Shown: positions 19,055-28,573, numbered from the stretch's first letter. The stretch is 64,000 nucleotides of DNA from Pseudomonas chlororaphis (GCF_003731765.1 NZ_MOAL01000004.1:434001-498000); one strand, 5' to 3'. Notes: generated from the sequence alone by a model not told the origin. Numbers and translations are program-made.

Positions 19055-19670
19055 GCGGTGATGCAGGACAGGCGAAGCGTTGGCGAGGGTTTTATATCGT
19101 TTTAATCTGGGAAATGGTTTGCTCAGAACCCACTTCGCAGTTGCTGCTTTATATCGATTGGGTATTTATAAAAAACGCCGATTAAAAATAAGTACTTGTC
19201 GCGGTTCTGTTGTTTTGTTTATTAGTTGGATCCAGGTTATATGTCGGCATCTAATTGGCGCCATTAATTTGATCGGTGACCAGTACTTGACACTGCTTGG
19301 CGGCTGAACTTAGTGTCGCCTCTGACAACGCCCGGCATGCCCCGGGACAGAGATGTCAATGTGCCTTGTTCTGTTGATCAGGCGCACTTCCTACTTCCTA
19401 CTTCCTGCCAGTATTGAGTTTACGAATGTCATAGACAGTGCATTTGCCTGTTCTGACCTTATATAGCTCCCCAAAAAGACGGGAATCTCATTCCTGCTCA
19501 TCTCATAAGAATCACCACTAAGCCAACGGCTGTTTTGGGTTGTCTGGTGTATTGATTTTATTTTTCTGATAACGCCTGCCTGATGCATGTGCGGTTCTGG
19601 AGTGTTGTTGCCTGCCATTGGCGAGCAACTACCACAGGCTGTGTTTATGGGTTTAGTGGGAGCGTCAGAC
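19055..19670. other. Low-GC leader of the polysaccharide operon
   Basis: This 616-bp stretch has no convincing gene. By hand count, 19081-19260 is about 39% GC, far below the neighbouring genes. A TTGACA at 19287-19292 with a weak TAGTGT at 19311-19316 is a possible promoter; it would give a leader of roughly 350 nt. A 75-codon open frame at 19080-19307 has only a TTG start and no ribosome-binding site, so I do not call it. The region may carry an RNA or regulator-binding sites for the operon. Confidence 0.6.
19386..19406. repeat. Three tandem ACTTCCT repeats
   Basis: ACTTCCT occurs three times head to tail in the leader of the polysaccharide operon. The copies are perfect. No function is known. 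Confidence 0.8.
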
Positions 19671-20882
19671 ATGGTGCAAGCAGGCTCAAAGTTCTTTTCG
19701 CTATCCCTGTTGCCCCGCTTGGTGGGGTTGGGGGTTCTGGCTTTTATTCTCTGGCTGTTGCTGTCCACCCTGTTGATGCCGCTGGTATCGGCTTCGGCCA
19801 CCCGGGCGATCCTGAATGCGCCGGTGATTTTGCTGACGACACCCATCGACGGTGTGGTCAGTGCCCTTAACGTCAAATCCGGCAGCGCCTTCACCCGAGG
19901 GCAAAGCATCGCCCTGGTGGAAAATCCGCGGGCCAATCAGGAAACCTTGCTGACCCTGCGCACCCGCCGCCTGAGCCTTGAGCAGCAGTTATCCTCATCA
20001 CGCAGCCAATCAGAGCACGACCAGCAGTTCTATCAGGCCCTGGAGAAAACCAGCCTGGAGTACCAGTCGGCTTTCCACACCCGCCAGCTCTACACCCAGA
20101 AAGCCCTGCGCGCCGAAAGCAGCGCCGCCAGCGCCCGTTTGCAGGACGCCCGGGAGACAGTGGAGCGCAACCTCGAGCTGTTCCGCCAGGGTGCGGTGAG
20201 CGGGGCGATGGTGGCTTCGTCGAAAGCCCAACTGGCTTCGCTGCAAGGCGCCGCCGAGTCGATTCGCTCGCAGTTGGGCATCAGCAGTGGTGATCTGAAC
20301 GCGGCCAATCAGCAGGTCTACCTGGACCCCGACCAACTGCGCATGTTCGATCTGCGGTCGCAAATGGTCACCTTGAAATTGAGCCTGGAAAACCAGGCGC
20401 GCAACCGCGAGACCCTGGAGCAGGAACTGGAGCAGCTCGACGCCTTGATCGAGGCCGAGAACACCCGGGTGAAACTGATGGTCGGTTACGACGTGGTGGC
20501 TTATGCGCCGGGCACGGTGCAGGAGTTGCTGGCCCCCCAAGGCACCTTGGTGCGTGCCGGCGCCACCTTGCTGCGTGCCACCAACTGTGGGGAAAGCTAT
20601 GTGATTGCGGTATTCCCTGAGCGCATGGCCAGCAAGATCGACCGCGACAGCGTGCTCACGGTGCGGATTCGCGGCTTGTCGGAGCCGTTGAAGGCCAAGG
20701 TGGCGCAACTGTTGTCTAGCTCCTCGGACATTCAGGCTGGCACCTACAGCGTGCCGTTTCCTTATGCCGAGCAGAATTCGGTCTACGTGGTCGGCACCTT
20801 TGCCGAGGACCTCAGTGAGGCGCAGCGGGCGATGGTCTGCAAGCCGGGGCTGTGGGCGTCTGCCGAGGTATCGGGCCCATGA
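19671..20882 (+). CDS. HlyD-like periplasmic adaptor of a polysaccharide operon
   Basis: This 403-residue protein has a single N-terminal transmembrane helix at about residues 14-36, then a lipoyl-like half (VILLTTPIDGVVSALNVKSG), a long coiled-coil hairpin at about residues 95-280, and the second lipoyl half (DVVAYAPGTVQELLAPQG), ending in a beta-barrel domain. This is the membrane-fusion (HlyD/EmrA/Alg44 C-terminal) design. ATG 19671 is chosen because GTGGGAG lies 8 bp upstream and the helix then starts near residue 14. The next gene overlaps by 4 bp (ATGA). Unlike alginate Alg44 it has no PilZ domain. It probably links the inner-membrane synthase to the outer-membrane lipoprotein at 24285. 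Confidence 0.85.
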   Translation: MVQAGSKFFSLSLLPRLVGLGVLAFILWLLLSTLLMPLVSASATRAILNAPVILLTTPIDGVVSALNVKSGSAFTRGQSIALVENPRANQETLLTLRTRRLSLEQQLSSSRSQSEHDQQFYQALEKTSLEYQSAFHTRQLYTQKALRAESSAASARLQDARETVERNLELFRQGAVSGAMVASSKAQLASLQGAAESIRSQLGISSGDLNAANQQVYLDPDQLRMFDLRSQMVTLKLSLENQARNRETLEQELEQLDALIEAENTRVKLMVGYDVVAYAPGTVQELLAPQGTLVRAGATLLRATNCGESYVIAVFPERMASKIDRDSVLTVRIRGLSEPLKAKVAQLLSSSSDIQAGTYSVPFPYAEQNSVYVVGTFAEDLSEAQRAMVCKPGLWASAEVSGP

Positions 20883-22129
20883 GCTGGCGCCTGGTCTGGC
20901 CGGTTCTCGCGGGGGTGCTGCTGATGCCGATGACCAGGGCCGGCTGGGCCGAACCTGGGCGCCTGCAGTTGGCGGACCTGACCTGCGCAGCCCTGGATCG
21001 TGCGGTGCAGGCCCAGGGCAACGGGCCGCTGCTGCTGGCCAGCTACCCTGCGCTGGACCTGCCGCCGACCTCGATCCTGGCGTTGCGCGGGGTGGCGTTC
21101 ACCTACGACAACGCTCTGGCCAGCATTGCCCTGTTCGCGTGCGGCAAGCCGGGGCCGGCGCGGCAGATTGCCGATGCCCTGGTCTTTGCGGTGATGCACG
21201 ACCCGGAATATCAGGACGGGCGCCTGCGCAATGCCTATGCCTCGGGGCCCGTGGCCACGCCCGCGATGCGCTTGCCGGGGTACTGGAGCGTCGCACTCAA
21301 TGCCTGGAGCCAGGATGCCTATCAGGTCAGCAGCGCCACCGGCAATCAGGCCTGGGGCGCGCTGGCGCTGTTGGAGGCCTATCGCCAGACCCGTGAACCG
21401 AGCTACCTGGCGGCCGCGCGCCGCTTGCTGGACTGGGTGCGGCAGAACACCTACGACTCGCGGGCTCCGGCGGGGTTTAGTGGTGGCTTGTATGGCTACT
21501 TTCCCCGGCAAGTGCGTCAGGGCTGGAAGTCCACTGAACACAATGTCGACCTGGTGGCGGCCTGGCACGCCTTGGCGCAGTGGGTGCCTGATGCTGACGC
21601 CAGCGCTCAGGCGCAGATCGCCCGGCAGTTTGTGCAAAGCCAATGGGACGAGACCCAGGGCCGCTTTTTGATCGGCACCGGTGAAGATGGGCAAACTTCC
21701 GATCGCCTGCGCTCCGGCCTGGATGCGCAGATCTGGCCGCTGCTGGCGGTGCCCGAGCCCCCGCAGGACTGGCGCCGGGTGTTCGCGTTTATCGACCGTG
21801 CCCATCGTTTCGGCGAAGGCTACGGCTTCAACCGCGACCCGGACGGCCTGTGGACGGAGGGCACCGCCCAGGCTGCGGCGGTGGCGCGGCTCAGTGGCCT
21901 GCAGGGCCAGGCCAGCCCCCTGTGGCGGGTGCTGTTGGCGCAACAGGCCAGCCAGGGCTGGCTGTTTGCAACACCGCAAGCGCGTATCGGTACCGGGCTG
22001 GCCATAGGCCCGGACTCTGTCGGCAATGACTTTTTCTATTACCACCTGCCTCACCTGGGTGCCACGGCGTGGGCGGCGATTGCCGCGACCGGTGTCAACC
22101 CGTTTACCGGATCACGAGAGGCTGACTGA
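20879..22129 (+). CDS. Exported six-hairpin glycosidase-like protein
   Basis: This 416-residue protein has an N-terminal signal peptide (MSWRLVWPVLAGVLLMPMTRAGWA) and a helical, aromatic-rich body that looks like an (alpha/alpha)6 barrel of glycosidases or epimerases. Visible motifs are NQAWGALALLEAYRQT, WKSTEHNVDLVAAWHAL, SGLDAQIWPLLA, and DGLWTEGTAQAAAVARL. The acidic residue in the STEHN motif and the WTEG glutamate are the obvious catalytic candidates. No family could be assigned confidently; it could trim, modify or epimerise the polymer in the periplasm. Its start is inside the ATGA overlap with the adaptor gene, and the synthase starts 1 bp after its stop. Confidence 0.8.
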   Translation: MSWRLVWPVLAGVLLMPMTRAGWAEPGRLQLADLTCAALDRAVQAQGNGPLLLASYPALDLPPTSILALRGVAFTYDNALASIALFACGKPGPARQIADALVFAVMHDPEYQDGRLRNAYASGPVATPAMRLPGYWSVALNAWSQDAYQVSSATGNQAWGALALLEAYRQTREPSYLAAARRLLDWVRQNTYDSRAPAGFSGGLYGYFPRQVRQGWKSTEHNVDLVAAWHALAQWVPDADASAQAQIARQFVQSQWDETQGRFLIGTGEDGQTSDRLRSGLDAQIWPLLAVPEPPQDWRRVFAFIDRAHRFGEGYGFNRDPDGLWTEGTAQAAAVARLSGLQGQASPLWRVLLAQQASQGWLFATPQARIGTGLAIGPDSVGNDFFYYHLPHLGATAWAAIAATGVNPFTGSREAD

Positions 22130-22130
22130 C

Positions 22131-24275
22131 ATGCAGGCACTGGACTCGCTGCAACTTGTGCAAATCAACGCCTGGACCCTGGCGGCGGTGGTGCTCTTCA
22201 GCTGCCTGACCCGCCGCGAGCAATGGGGCGCGCGGGCCGGGTTCGGCGCGCTGACGGCGTTGCTGCTGGTCAACTATGCCGTGTGGCGGGTGCGCGAGAC
22301 CTTGCCCGACAGCGGCTCTGGCTTTGCCACGGTGTGGGCCTACGCCTTTGTGTTTTTCGAGATGCTGGCCATCGGATACACGTTGTTTTCCATCCTGGTG
22401 ATGCTCTGCCGCTCCGATCATCGGGCCGCCGCCGATGCCGGTGAGCAGCGTCTGCGGGCGGCGGGGCGCGGGGTGCCTGCGGTGGATGTGTTTATCGCCA
22501 CCTACAACGAAGGCCTGGAAATCCTGGAAAAAACCATCATTGCCGCCCAGGCCATCGACTACCCGAATTTCACCCTCTGGGTGCTGGACGATACCCGTCG
22601 CGACTGGCTGCGCGACTACTGCGCCGAAGTGGGTGTGCACTATGCTCGACGACCGGACAACACCCACGCCAAGGCTGGCAACCTGAACAATGGCTTGCGT
22701 CAGTCCGCGGCCTTGAGCAATGCGCCGTACATCTTGGTGCTGGATGCCGACTTCGCCGCCCAGCAGCCGATACTCATGCGTACCCTGGGGTTGTTCGATG
22801 ACCCTCGGGTCGGCCTGGTGCAGACGCCGCAGTTCTACTACAACCCCGATCCGATCCAGCACAACCTCGGCTCCTCGATGTGCTGGGTGGACGAGCAGCG
22901 GGTGTTCTTCGATGTCTTTCAGCCGGCCAAGGATGGCTGGGATGCGGCGTTTTGTGTGGGCACGTCATTTGTGGTGCGGCGTGACCTGATCAACCAGATC
23001 GGCGGCTTTCCCACCGGCTCGGTGTGTGAGGACATCTACACCACCTACCGCTTGTTGCAGCAAGGCTACGTGACGCGCTGGCTCAATGAGCGGCTGTCCA
23101 TTGGCCTGTCGGCCGAAGGCTTGACCGAGTACATCAACCAGCGCTCGCGCTGGTGCCTGGGGACTGTCCAGGTGGCGCTGCTCAAGGACGGCCCGCTGCG
23201 CGGCCGGGGCTACAGCCTGAATGACCGATTGCATTACCTGCATGGCCTGATGCACTGGTTCTCCAAGCCGTTCATCTTGATGATGCTGGTGTCGCCGGTG
23301 CTCTACTGGTACTTCGGCATCGCCGGGTTCTATGCCACGCCCGGGGATTTCCTGGTCCATGGCCTGCCGGCGTTGATCGCCTTCTGGGGCTACGGCACCT
23401 GGGTCACCGACCGGCGCACGTTGCCGGTGTTTACCGAGGTGACGCAGATCGTGGCCTCCCTGGCGGTCACCGCGACCCTGGCCAGCGCGCTGCTGCGGCC
23501 GTTCGGGCGGCCGTTCAAGGTCACTGCCAAGGGCCTGGACCGGACCCGCACCGTTGTCCACTGGAAGCTGTTCGGTTTTTTCCTGGCGCTAACGCTGCTG
23601 GCCCAGGCCGGGGCCTTTATCGCCATCAGCACGGCCGCTTCCTTCGACGGCAACATGCTGTTCAACCTGTGCTGGACCGTGGTGGCGCTGATCTACAACC
23701 TGGCCACGCTGGTGGCCTGCGTGGACCGTCCGCGGTTGCACGGCGAGGAGCGGTTCCCCTTCGACAAGCCCACGGGCTTGCGCCTGGCGGATAAAGTCCT
23801 GCCTGGGCGCCTGCTGGATATTTCCCTGAGCGGGGCCTCGCTGTCCTGTGCCTTTGCCCGTTCGATCAAGCCCGGCGTCAAGGGCCAGTTGTGGATCAAC
23901 AAGCTCGGCTGGCTAGGGTTTGAGGTGATGCGCAATCACGGCAGTGACCGGCTTGGCGTGCGATTTGTCGAGTTGAACGAGGGCTTGCGGCAACGCTTGA
24001 TTGCCCGTCTGTTCAGTGATGCCAGCATCAATGTGGTCAGCAAGGCGGAGCCGGCCCAGGCCTTTGGCACCTTGTTGCGACGGGCGCTGGTTGGGGAAAA
24101 AGCCACTGCGCCAATACCTGCGCGTACTCCTCGGGCGGTGCCCGCCAGCGTGTTGCCGGTTGTGCATGCGCGGCGCTCGGCCAGGCGGCCACTGGCGCCG
24201 ATGGTCAATCTCACAGGGGGTGTGTGGGGCGCGTTGCTGGCGCCGCTGCGTGCCTTGCTCGGTCAGCGTTTCTAG
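22131..24275 (+). CDS. GT2 polysaccharide synthase with PilZ-like tail (BcsA-like)
   Basis: This 714-residue membrane glycosyltransferase has two or three N-terminal helices, a cytoplasmic GT2 domain at about residues 118-345, four or more C-terminal helices at 380-530, and a PilZ-like domain at about 540-640. The processive motifs are D153-D154 in VLDDT, DAD at 205-207, CED at 299-301 (TED in cellulose synthases) and QRSRW at 337-341. The PilZ signature DISLSG is at 563-568, but the usual RxxxR upstream is not present in canonical spacing; the nearest arginines are R533, R535 and R541. The polymer is unknown. RBS GAGAGG lies 10 bp upstream. The C-terminal ~70 residues are basic and low in complexity. 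Confidence 0.9.
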   Translation: MQALDSLQLVQINAWTLAAVVLFSCLTRREQWGARAGFGALTALLLVNYAVWRVRETLPDSGSGFATVWAYAFVFFEMLAIGYTLFSILVMLCRSDHRAAADAGEQRLRAAGRGVPAVDVFIATYNEGLEILEKTIIAAQAIDYPNFTLWVLDDTRRDWLRDYCAEVGVHYARRPDNTHAKAGNLNNGLRQSAALSNAPYILVLDADFAAQQPILMRTLGLFDDPRVGLVQTPQFYYNPDPIQHNLGSSMCWVDEQRVFFDVFQPAKDGWDAAFCVGTSFVVRRDLINQIGGFPTGSVCEDIYTTYRLLQQGYVTRWLNERLSIGLSAEGLTEYINQRSRWCLGTVQVALLKDGPLRGRGYSLNDRLHYLHGLMHWFSKPFILMMLVSPVLYWYFGIAGFYATPGDFLVHGLPALIAFWGYGTWVTDRRTLPVFTEVTQIVASLAVTATLASALLRPFGRPFKVTAKGLDRTRTVVHWKLFGFFLALTLLAQAGAFIAISTAASFDGNMLFNLCWTVVALIYNLATLVACVDRPRLHGEERFPFDKPTGLRLADKVLPGRLLDISLSGASLSCAFARSIKPGVKGQLWINKLGWLGFEVMRNHGSDRLGVRFVELNEGLRQRLIARLFSDASINVVSKAEPAQAFGTLLRRALVGEKATAPIPARTPRAVPASVLPVVHARRSARRPLAPMVNLTGGVWGALLAPLRALLGQRF

Positions 24276-24284
24276 AGGTGAACC

Positions 24285-25754
24285 ATGCACACTTGCCTTG
24301 CTTCGACCTGCGTGATGTCCGTGCTGTTCTTGACGGCCTGCTCCCTGGAGCCCACCTATGAAAGACCGGATGCGCCGATCGACGAACAATGGCCGGCGGC
24401 GTCCCTCGACAGCTGTTGCAACGCCAAGGAGGCGTTCGACCGGGACTGGCATGGGTTTATTCTCGACCCGCGGCTACGTTCGCTGATTGAGTTGGCCTTG
24501 GATAACAACCGTGGCTTGCGCCAGTTCGCCGCCAGTGTGGAAGAGGCCCGGGCCGGGTACGCGGGGACCCGCTCGGGGTTGTTTCCGTCCATCGGCATCG
24601 ACAGTTATGCCGGGCGCAGCAAGTTGCCGCCGCTGGTACGAACCCCGGGCGGTGGCGACAGCGCCGGCAGCATCGCCAATACCTTTCAGGTCGGCGCGGG
24701 TTTTACCTCGTACGAGTTGGACCTGTTCGGGCGCATTCGCAGTCAGAGCAACGCCGCCGGGGCGCGTTTCGAAGCCTCGGAAGCGGACTATCAGACGGCG
24801 CGCCTGGCGTTGATCGGCGAAGTTGCCAGCACCTGGCTGACCCTCAAGGCCAGCCAGAACCTGCTTGACCTGGCCCAAAGCACCTATGACGCGCAGAACC
24901 GCTACGGCGAGCTGTTGCGCAAGAGTTTCAACCTGGGCTCCAGCGCCCGCATCGATGTGCACCAGGCAGATGCGCAAACCAACACCGCGGCGGTGCAGGT
25001 CAATACTTATCGCATGCAGGTGGCGCAGAACCTCAACGCGTTGCGGGTGCTGGTGGGCCAGCCGGTGCCGCCGGCCTTGCTGCCGACAGGGTTGCTCGGC
25101 GAGTCCCTGGCCACGGCCGATGTGCCGGCCGGCTTGCCGTCGTCATTGTTGGAGCGGCGGCCCGACATCATGGCCGCCGAGGCGCTGTTGCGCGCGGCCA
25201 ATGCAGACATCGGTGCCGCTCGTAGCGCTTACTTTCCGACGTTCTCCCTGACCTCGGCGCTGGGCAGCCTGAGTGGCGACTTTTCCCGCTTGCTGAGCGG
25301 GCCGGCGCAGTTCTGGTCGGTGGCCTTGGCCGGCTCCCTGACCCTGATCGACGGGGGCGCGCGGCGGGCGCAGGTGGATGCCAGTCGTGCGCGCTTCCAG
25401 GGGCAGGCTGCCGCTTACGAAGCCACGGTGCAAAACGCCTTTCGTGAGGCCGCCGATGCGTTGAACGCACGCCAGGAAATGCTTGCCCAGGTCGCGTTTC
25501 AGAAGCGTCTGGTCGGTGACTATCAGGAAGCCCATCGGCAGTCGCGACTGCGCTTCGAGGGTGGCCTGGACAGTTATTTTTCCACCATGGATGCCCAGCG
25601 TTCGCTGTTCGAGGCCCAGCAGAAATGGTCACAGATGGAGCTGGCGAGGGAGATCAATCAGGTCAGCCTGTACAAGGCTCTGGGGGGCGGCTGGAGTCAG
25701 TCGCTGAAGGTTGCCGGAACGACAGGGGCCGGGCCGCAACGGCTCAGCCCCTGA
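24285..25754 (+). CDS. NodT-family outer-membrane factor lipoprotein
   Basis: This 489-residue protein is a TolC-like outer-membrane channel. It has a lipoprotein signal with lipobox LTAC at residues 16-19, and two OEP repeats rich in long helices, with AASVEEARAGYAGTRSGLFPSI, SYELDLFGRIRSQS, LLERRPDIMAAEALLRAANADIGAARSAYFP and GSLTLIDGGARRAQ as typical motifs. In RND and type I systems this family contacts a periplasmic adaptor. Here the partner is most likely the HlyD-like gene at 19671. No inner-membrane pump gene is adjacent. The start follows AGAGGTG, 9 bp after the synthase stop. Confidence 0.93.
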   Translation: MHTCLASTCVMSVLFLTACSLEPTYERPDAPIDEQWPAASLDSCCNAKEAFDRDWHGFILDPRLRSLIELALDNNRGLRQFAASVEEARAGYAGTRSGLFPSIGIDSYAGRSKLPPLVRTPGGGDSAGSIANTFQVGAGFTSYELDLFGRIRSQSNAAGARFEASEADYQTARLALIGEVASTWLTLKASQNLLDLAQSTYDAQNRYGELLRKSFNLGSSARIDVHQADAQTNTAAVQVNTYRMQVAQNLNALRVLVGQPVPPALLPTGLLGESLATADVPAGLPSSLLERRPDIMAAEALLRAANADIGAARSAYFPTFSLTSALGSLSGDFSRLLSGPAQFWSVALAGSLTLIDGGARRAQVDASRARFQGQAAAYEATVQNAFREAADALNARQEMLAQVAFQKRLVGDYQEAHRQSRLRFEGGLDSYFSTMDAQRSLFEAQQKWSQMELAREINQVSLYKALGGGWSQSLKVAGTTGAGPQRLSP

Positions 25755-25763
25755 AGACGCTGG

Positions 25764-27062
25764 TCAGGCGTTGCTGACGGTGGCCGCCTGGGCGGTGCGC
25801 AGCGCATGGCGGTTGCCGCGGAACAGCACCAGGGTGGCGATCAGCCCCAGCACCGCTGCGCCGCTGAGCCAGATACCGGGCGCGGCCTTGTTATCCAGCA
25901 CGTGGATCAGGTACGTGCAGGCCGCCGGCGTGAAGCCGCCAAAGGTCGCGGTCGCCAGGCTGTAGGCCAGGGAGAAACCGGTGGTGCGCACTTCCACTGG
26001 CATGATTTCGGTGAGGGCCACCACCATGGCGCCGTTGTACGAGCCATAGAGGAAGGACAACCACAATTCCACCAGCAGCAAGTGGCTGAAGCTCGGGTTG
26101 ACCACCAGCCAGGACAGGGCCGGGTAGGCCGTCAGGATCGCCAGGATGGTTGCGCTCAGCAGCAAGGGCTTGCGCCCGATCTTGTCGGAGAGGGCGCCCA
26201 TCACCGGCAGCCAGAAAAAGTTCGACAGGCCGATGCACACCGTCACCAGCAGCGCGTCGAGGTCCGACAGGTTCAATTCGGCCTTGCCGAAGGTCGGGGT
26301 GTAGGCCGTGATCAGGTAGAACGACACGGTGGTCATCACCACCAGGGCCATGCCAGCCAGGACGATGCTGAAGTTCTGACCGATCGAGCGGATGATTTCC
26401 TGCAGGGTAGGGCGATGTTTGCGCGCTTCGAACTCCGGGGTTTCTTCCAGAGAACGGCGGATCATGAAAATCGCCGGAACGATCATGCAGCCCACCAGGA
26501 ACGGCACGCGCCAGCCCCAGTCGCCCATTTGCTCGGGGCTCAACCAATGGTTCAGGCCCACGCCCAGCAACCCGGCGAAGACCACCGCCGCTTGTTGGCT
26601 GGCGGACTGCCAGCTGACGAAAAAGCCTTTGCGACCCGGGGTGGAAATTTCTGCCAGATAGACCGAAACCCCGCCCAGTTCAACGCCTGCGGAAAAGCCT
26701 TGCAGAAGGCGCCCGAGCAGCACCAGCAGCGGTGCGGCGACGCCCAGGGTGGCGTAGCCGGGCACACAGGCGATGAGCACGGTGCCGGCGGCCATCAGCA
26801 TCAGGGTGATGATCAGGCCCTGACGCCGGCCGTGGCGGTCGATGTAGGCACCGAGGAAGATCGCCCCCAATGGGCGCATCAGGAAGCCGGCGCCGAAGGT
26901 CGCCAGGGACAGCATCAACGACGCGAAAGCGCTGTCGGCCGGGAAGTAGGCCTTGGCAATGGCCGTGGCATAGAAGCCGTAGACCATGAAGTCGAACATT
27001 TCGAGGAAGTTACCGCTGACAACGCGAAAGATCGCCTTGCCTTTGCCCGTGGTCGTGGACAT
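25764..27062 (-). CDS. MFS citrate/tricarballylate-type proton symporter
   Basis: This 432-residue protein has twelve predicted helices and the metabolite-proton symporter layout. It resembles the Salmonella CitA/TcuC branch across its length: [23 protein letters not shown] near the start, [39 protein letters not shown], then SDKIGRKP and [26 protein letters not shown]. The frame could start three codons earlier at a GTG (27071); ATG 27062 fits the family start better. It runs toward the outer-membrane lipoprotein gene and ends 9 bp from it. No tcu or cit partner genes are seen, so the substrate is inferred only from similarity. Confidence 0.85.
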   Translation of the reverse strand: MSTTTGKGKAIFRVVSGNFLEMFDFMVYGFYATAIAKAYFPADSAFASLMLSLATFGAGFLMRPLGAIFLGAYIDRHGRRQGLIITLMLMAAGTVLIACVPGYATLGVAAPLLVLLGRLLQGFSAGVELGGVSVYLAEISTPGRKGFFVSWQSASQQAAVVFAGLLGVGLNHWLSPEQMGDWGWRVPFLVGCMIVPAIFMIRRSLEETPEFEARKHRPTLQEIIRSIGQNFSIVLAGMALVVMTTVSFYLITAYTPTFGKAELNLSDLDALLVTVCIGLSNFFWLPVMGALSDKIGRKPLLLSATILAILTAYPALSWLVVNPSFSHLLLVELWLSFLYGSYNGAMVVALTEIMPVEVRTTGFSLAYSLATATFGGFTPAACTYLIHVLDNKAAPGIWLSGAAVLGLIATLVLFRGNRHALRTAQAATVSNA

Positions 27063-27349
27063 TTTTTTCACTCACTTTGGCTGTCTTGTTAGCAATCCAT
27101 GGTCGTTACTCGTCCTCACTGCAACGTTGCGGCGCAGGGCTGCACGGTGGAGTATATTTGTAACAATATGTGTAGAGGAGCGTTCAGGCAATAAAAACCG
27201 TTAGCTACCTAGTGATTGGTCCAGTGCGCGAGTTAGAGCGGTTAGTGGCGAAATAGCGGGGCGGAGCCGGCTTCCGTTTGTCGCATAATGGCCAGTGTTG
27301 CAACATCAGGGCCGTGGCTTTCGGCCCCTGTACGGGAGAGCGGGTCTTG

Positions 27350-28372
27350 GTGGTTGAGCAAGGGTGGCGAGGGGCGGTTCTCGCATGGCTGGCGGTGTTG
27401 CTCGGGGGCTGCGGCCAGGGCGCGTCCCTGGAGCAGATCGGCGGCCCGACCATGGGCAGCCACTATTCGGTCAGCTACGTCCGGGAGGCCGGGTTGGCCG
27501 CTCCCGGCGACGTGCAGGGCGAGGTGGAAAAGATCCTCGCCGAGGTCGATCAGCAGTTATCCACCTACCGCAGCGATTCGCTGATCGAAGTTTTTAATCG
27601 GTTGCCGGCCAACAGCTGCCAGGCGATGCCCGAGCCGGTGCTGCAATTGGTGCGGGTGGGCGAGGGGTTGTCCCGGGAGAGCGCCGGCGCTTTCGATTTG
27701 ACGGTCGAGCCGTTGCTCAACCTGTGGGGTTTTGGCCCGCAAGGGCGCGAGGAACAGGTTCCGAGTGCGGCGGCTCAGGCCGAGGTGCACCAGCGCGTCG
27801 GGCACGGCCATCTGCGTATCGACGGCGATCGGCTGTGCAAGGATGCGGCGGTGGAAGTGGACTTCAATAGCATCGCCGCCGGCTACGCCGTGGACCGAAT
27901 CGCTGCCAGGCTGGTGCAGATGGGGATCGCCAATTACCTGGTGGAAGCCACCGGCGAACTCAAGGCCGCCGGCAGGAAACCCGACGGTGCGCCTTGGCGC
28001 ATCGCCCTTGAGGAGCCTCGGGATGATCGGCAGGTGGCGCAGCGGATCATCGAGCTGGACGGTTATGGCGTCTCCACCTCGGGGGATTATCGCCATTACT
28101 TCGAACAGGGTGGCCAGCGCTATTCACACACCTTCGACGCCCGCAGCGGCAAGCCGGTCACCCACGCCCTGGCCTCGGTCACGGTGATTCATCCTTCGGC
28201 GCTGATGGCCGATGGCTTATCCACCTTGTTGCTGATTCTCGGCCCTGAGCAGGGTTGGGATTACGCAGAAAAGCACGATATCGCAGCATTTTTTGTGATT
28301 CGTGCCGATACAGCTTTCGTCACACGCAGCAATCCACCCTTCGAGCGCCTGTTTGGCGGGCCAAGGCCCTGA
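27350..28372 (+). CDS. apbE: ApbE-type FAD:protein FMN transferase
   Basis: This 340-residue lipoprotein has an N-terminal hydrophobic stretch and lipobox LGGC. The ApbE domain follows, with IGGPTMGSHYSVSYV, LSTYRSDSLIEVFNRLPAN, GAFDLTVEPLLNLWGFGP and the catalytic region VDFNSIAAGYAVDRIA, then GVSTSGDYRHYF and YSHTFDARSGKPV. It transfers FMN to threonine residues of partner proteins such as NqrB/NqrC. The start is either TTG 27347 or GTG 27350, both after GGGAGAG at 27334-27340; I chose GTG. In P. aeruginosa its orthologue follows the nqrA-F operon, but no nqr gene is in this window, so the target is open. Confidence 0.9.
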   Translation: MVEQGWRGAVLAWLAVLLGGCGQGASLEQIGGPTMGSHYSVSYVREAGLAAPGDVQGEVEKILAEVDQQLSTYRSDSLIEVFNRLPANSCQAMPEPVLQLVRVGEGLSRESAGAFDLTVEPLLNLWGFGPQGREEQVPSAAAQAEVHQRVGHGHLRIDGDRLCKDAAVEVDFNSIAAGYAVDRIAARLVQMGIANYLVEATGELKAAGRKPDGAPWRIALEEPRDDRQVAQRIIELDGYGVSTSGDYRHYFEQGGQRYSHTFDARSGKPVTHALASVTVIHPSALMADGLSTLLLILGPEQGWDYAEKHDIAAFFVIRADTAFVTRSNPPFERLFGGPRP

Positions 28373-28573
28373 TCCTGTGCGCCTCGTGGCGGCCTGTAGT
28401 GAAGGCAAAAGTAGCCTACGACGCGACCAAGGGTTAATGTGCGCGGCGTTGACGCTTCTATAGACTGTGCCCGGGTTCGTGACCGAGCCAAATTGATCCT
28501 TCATGCCGCTGGCCGCGGCATGATTTAGCCGGAGGCGCCAGAAGGGTGCCTCGGCCTGTTCTGAGGAGTACGC

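Noticed and set aside
19080..19307. 75-codon frame in the low-GC leader
   Set aside because: Only a TTG start, no ribosome site and no recognisable domain.
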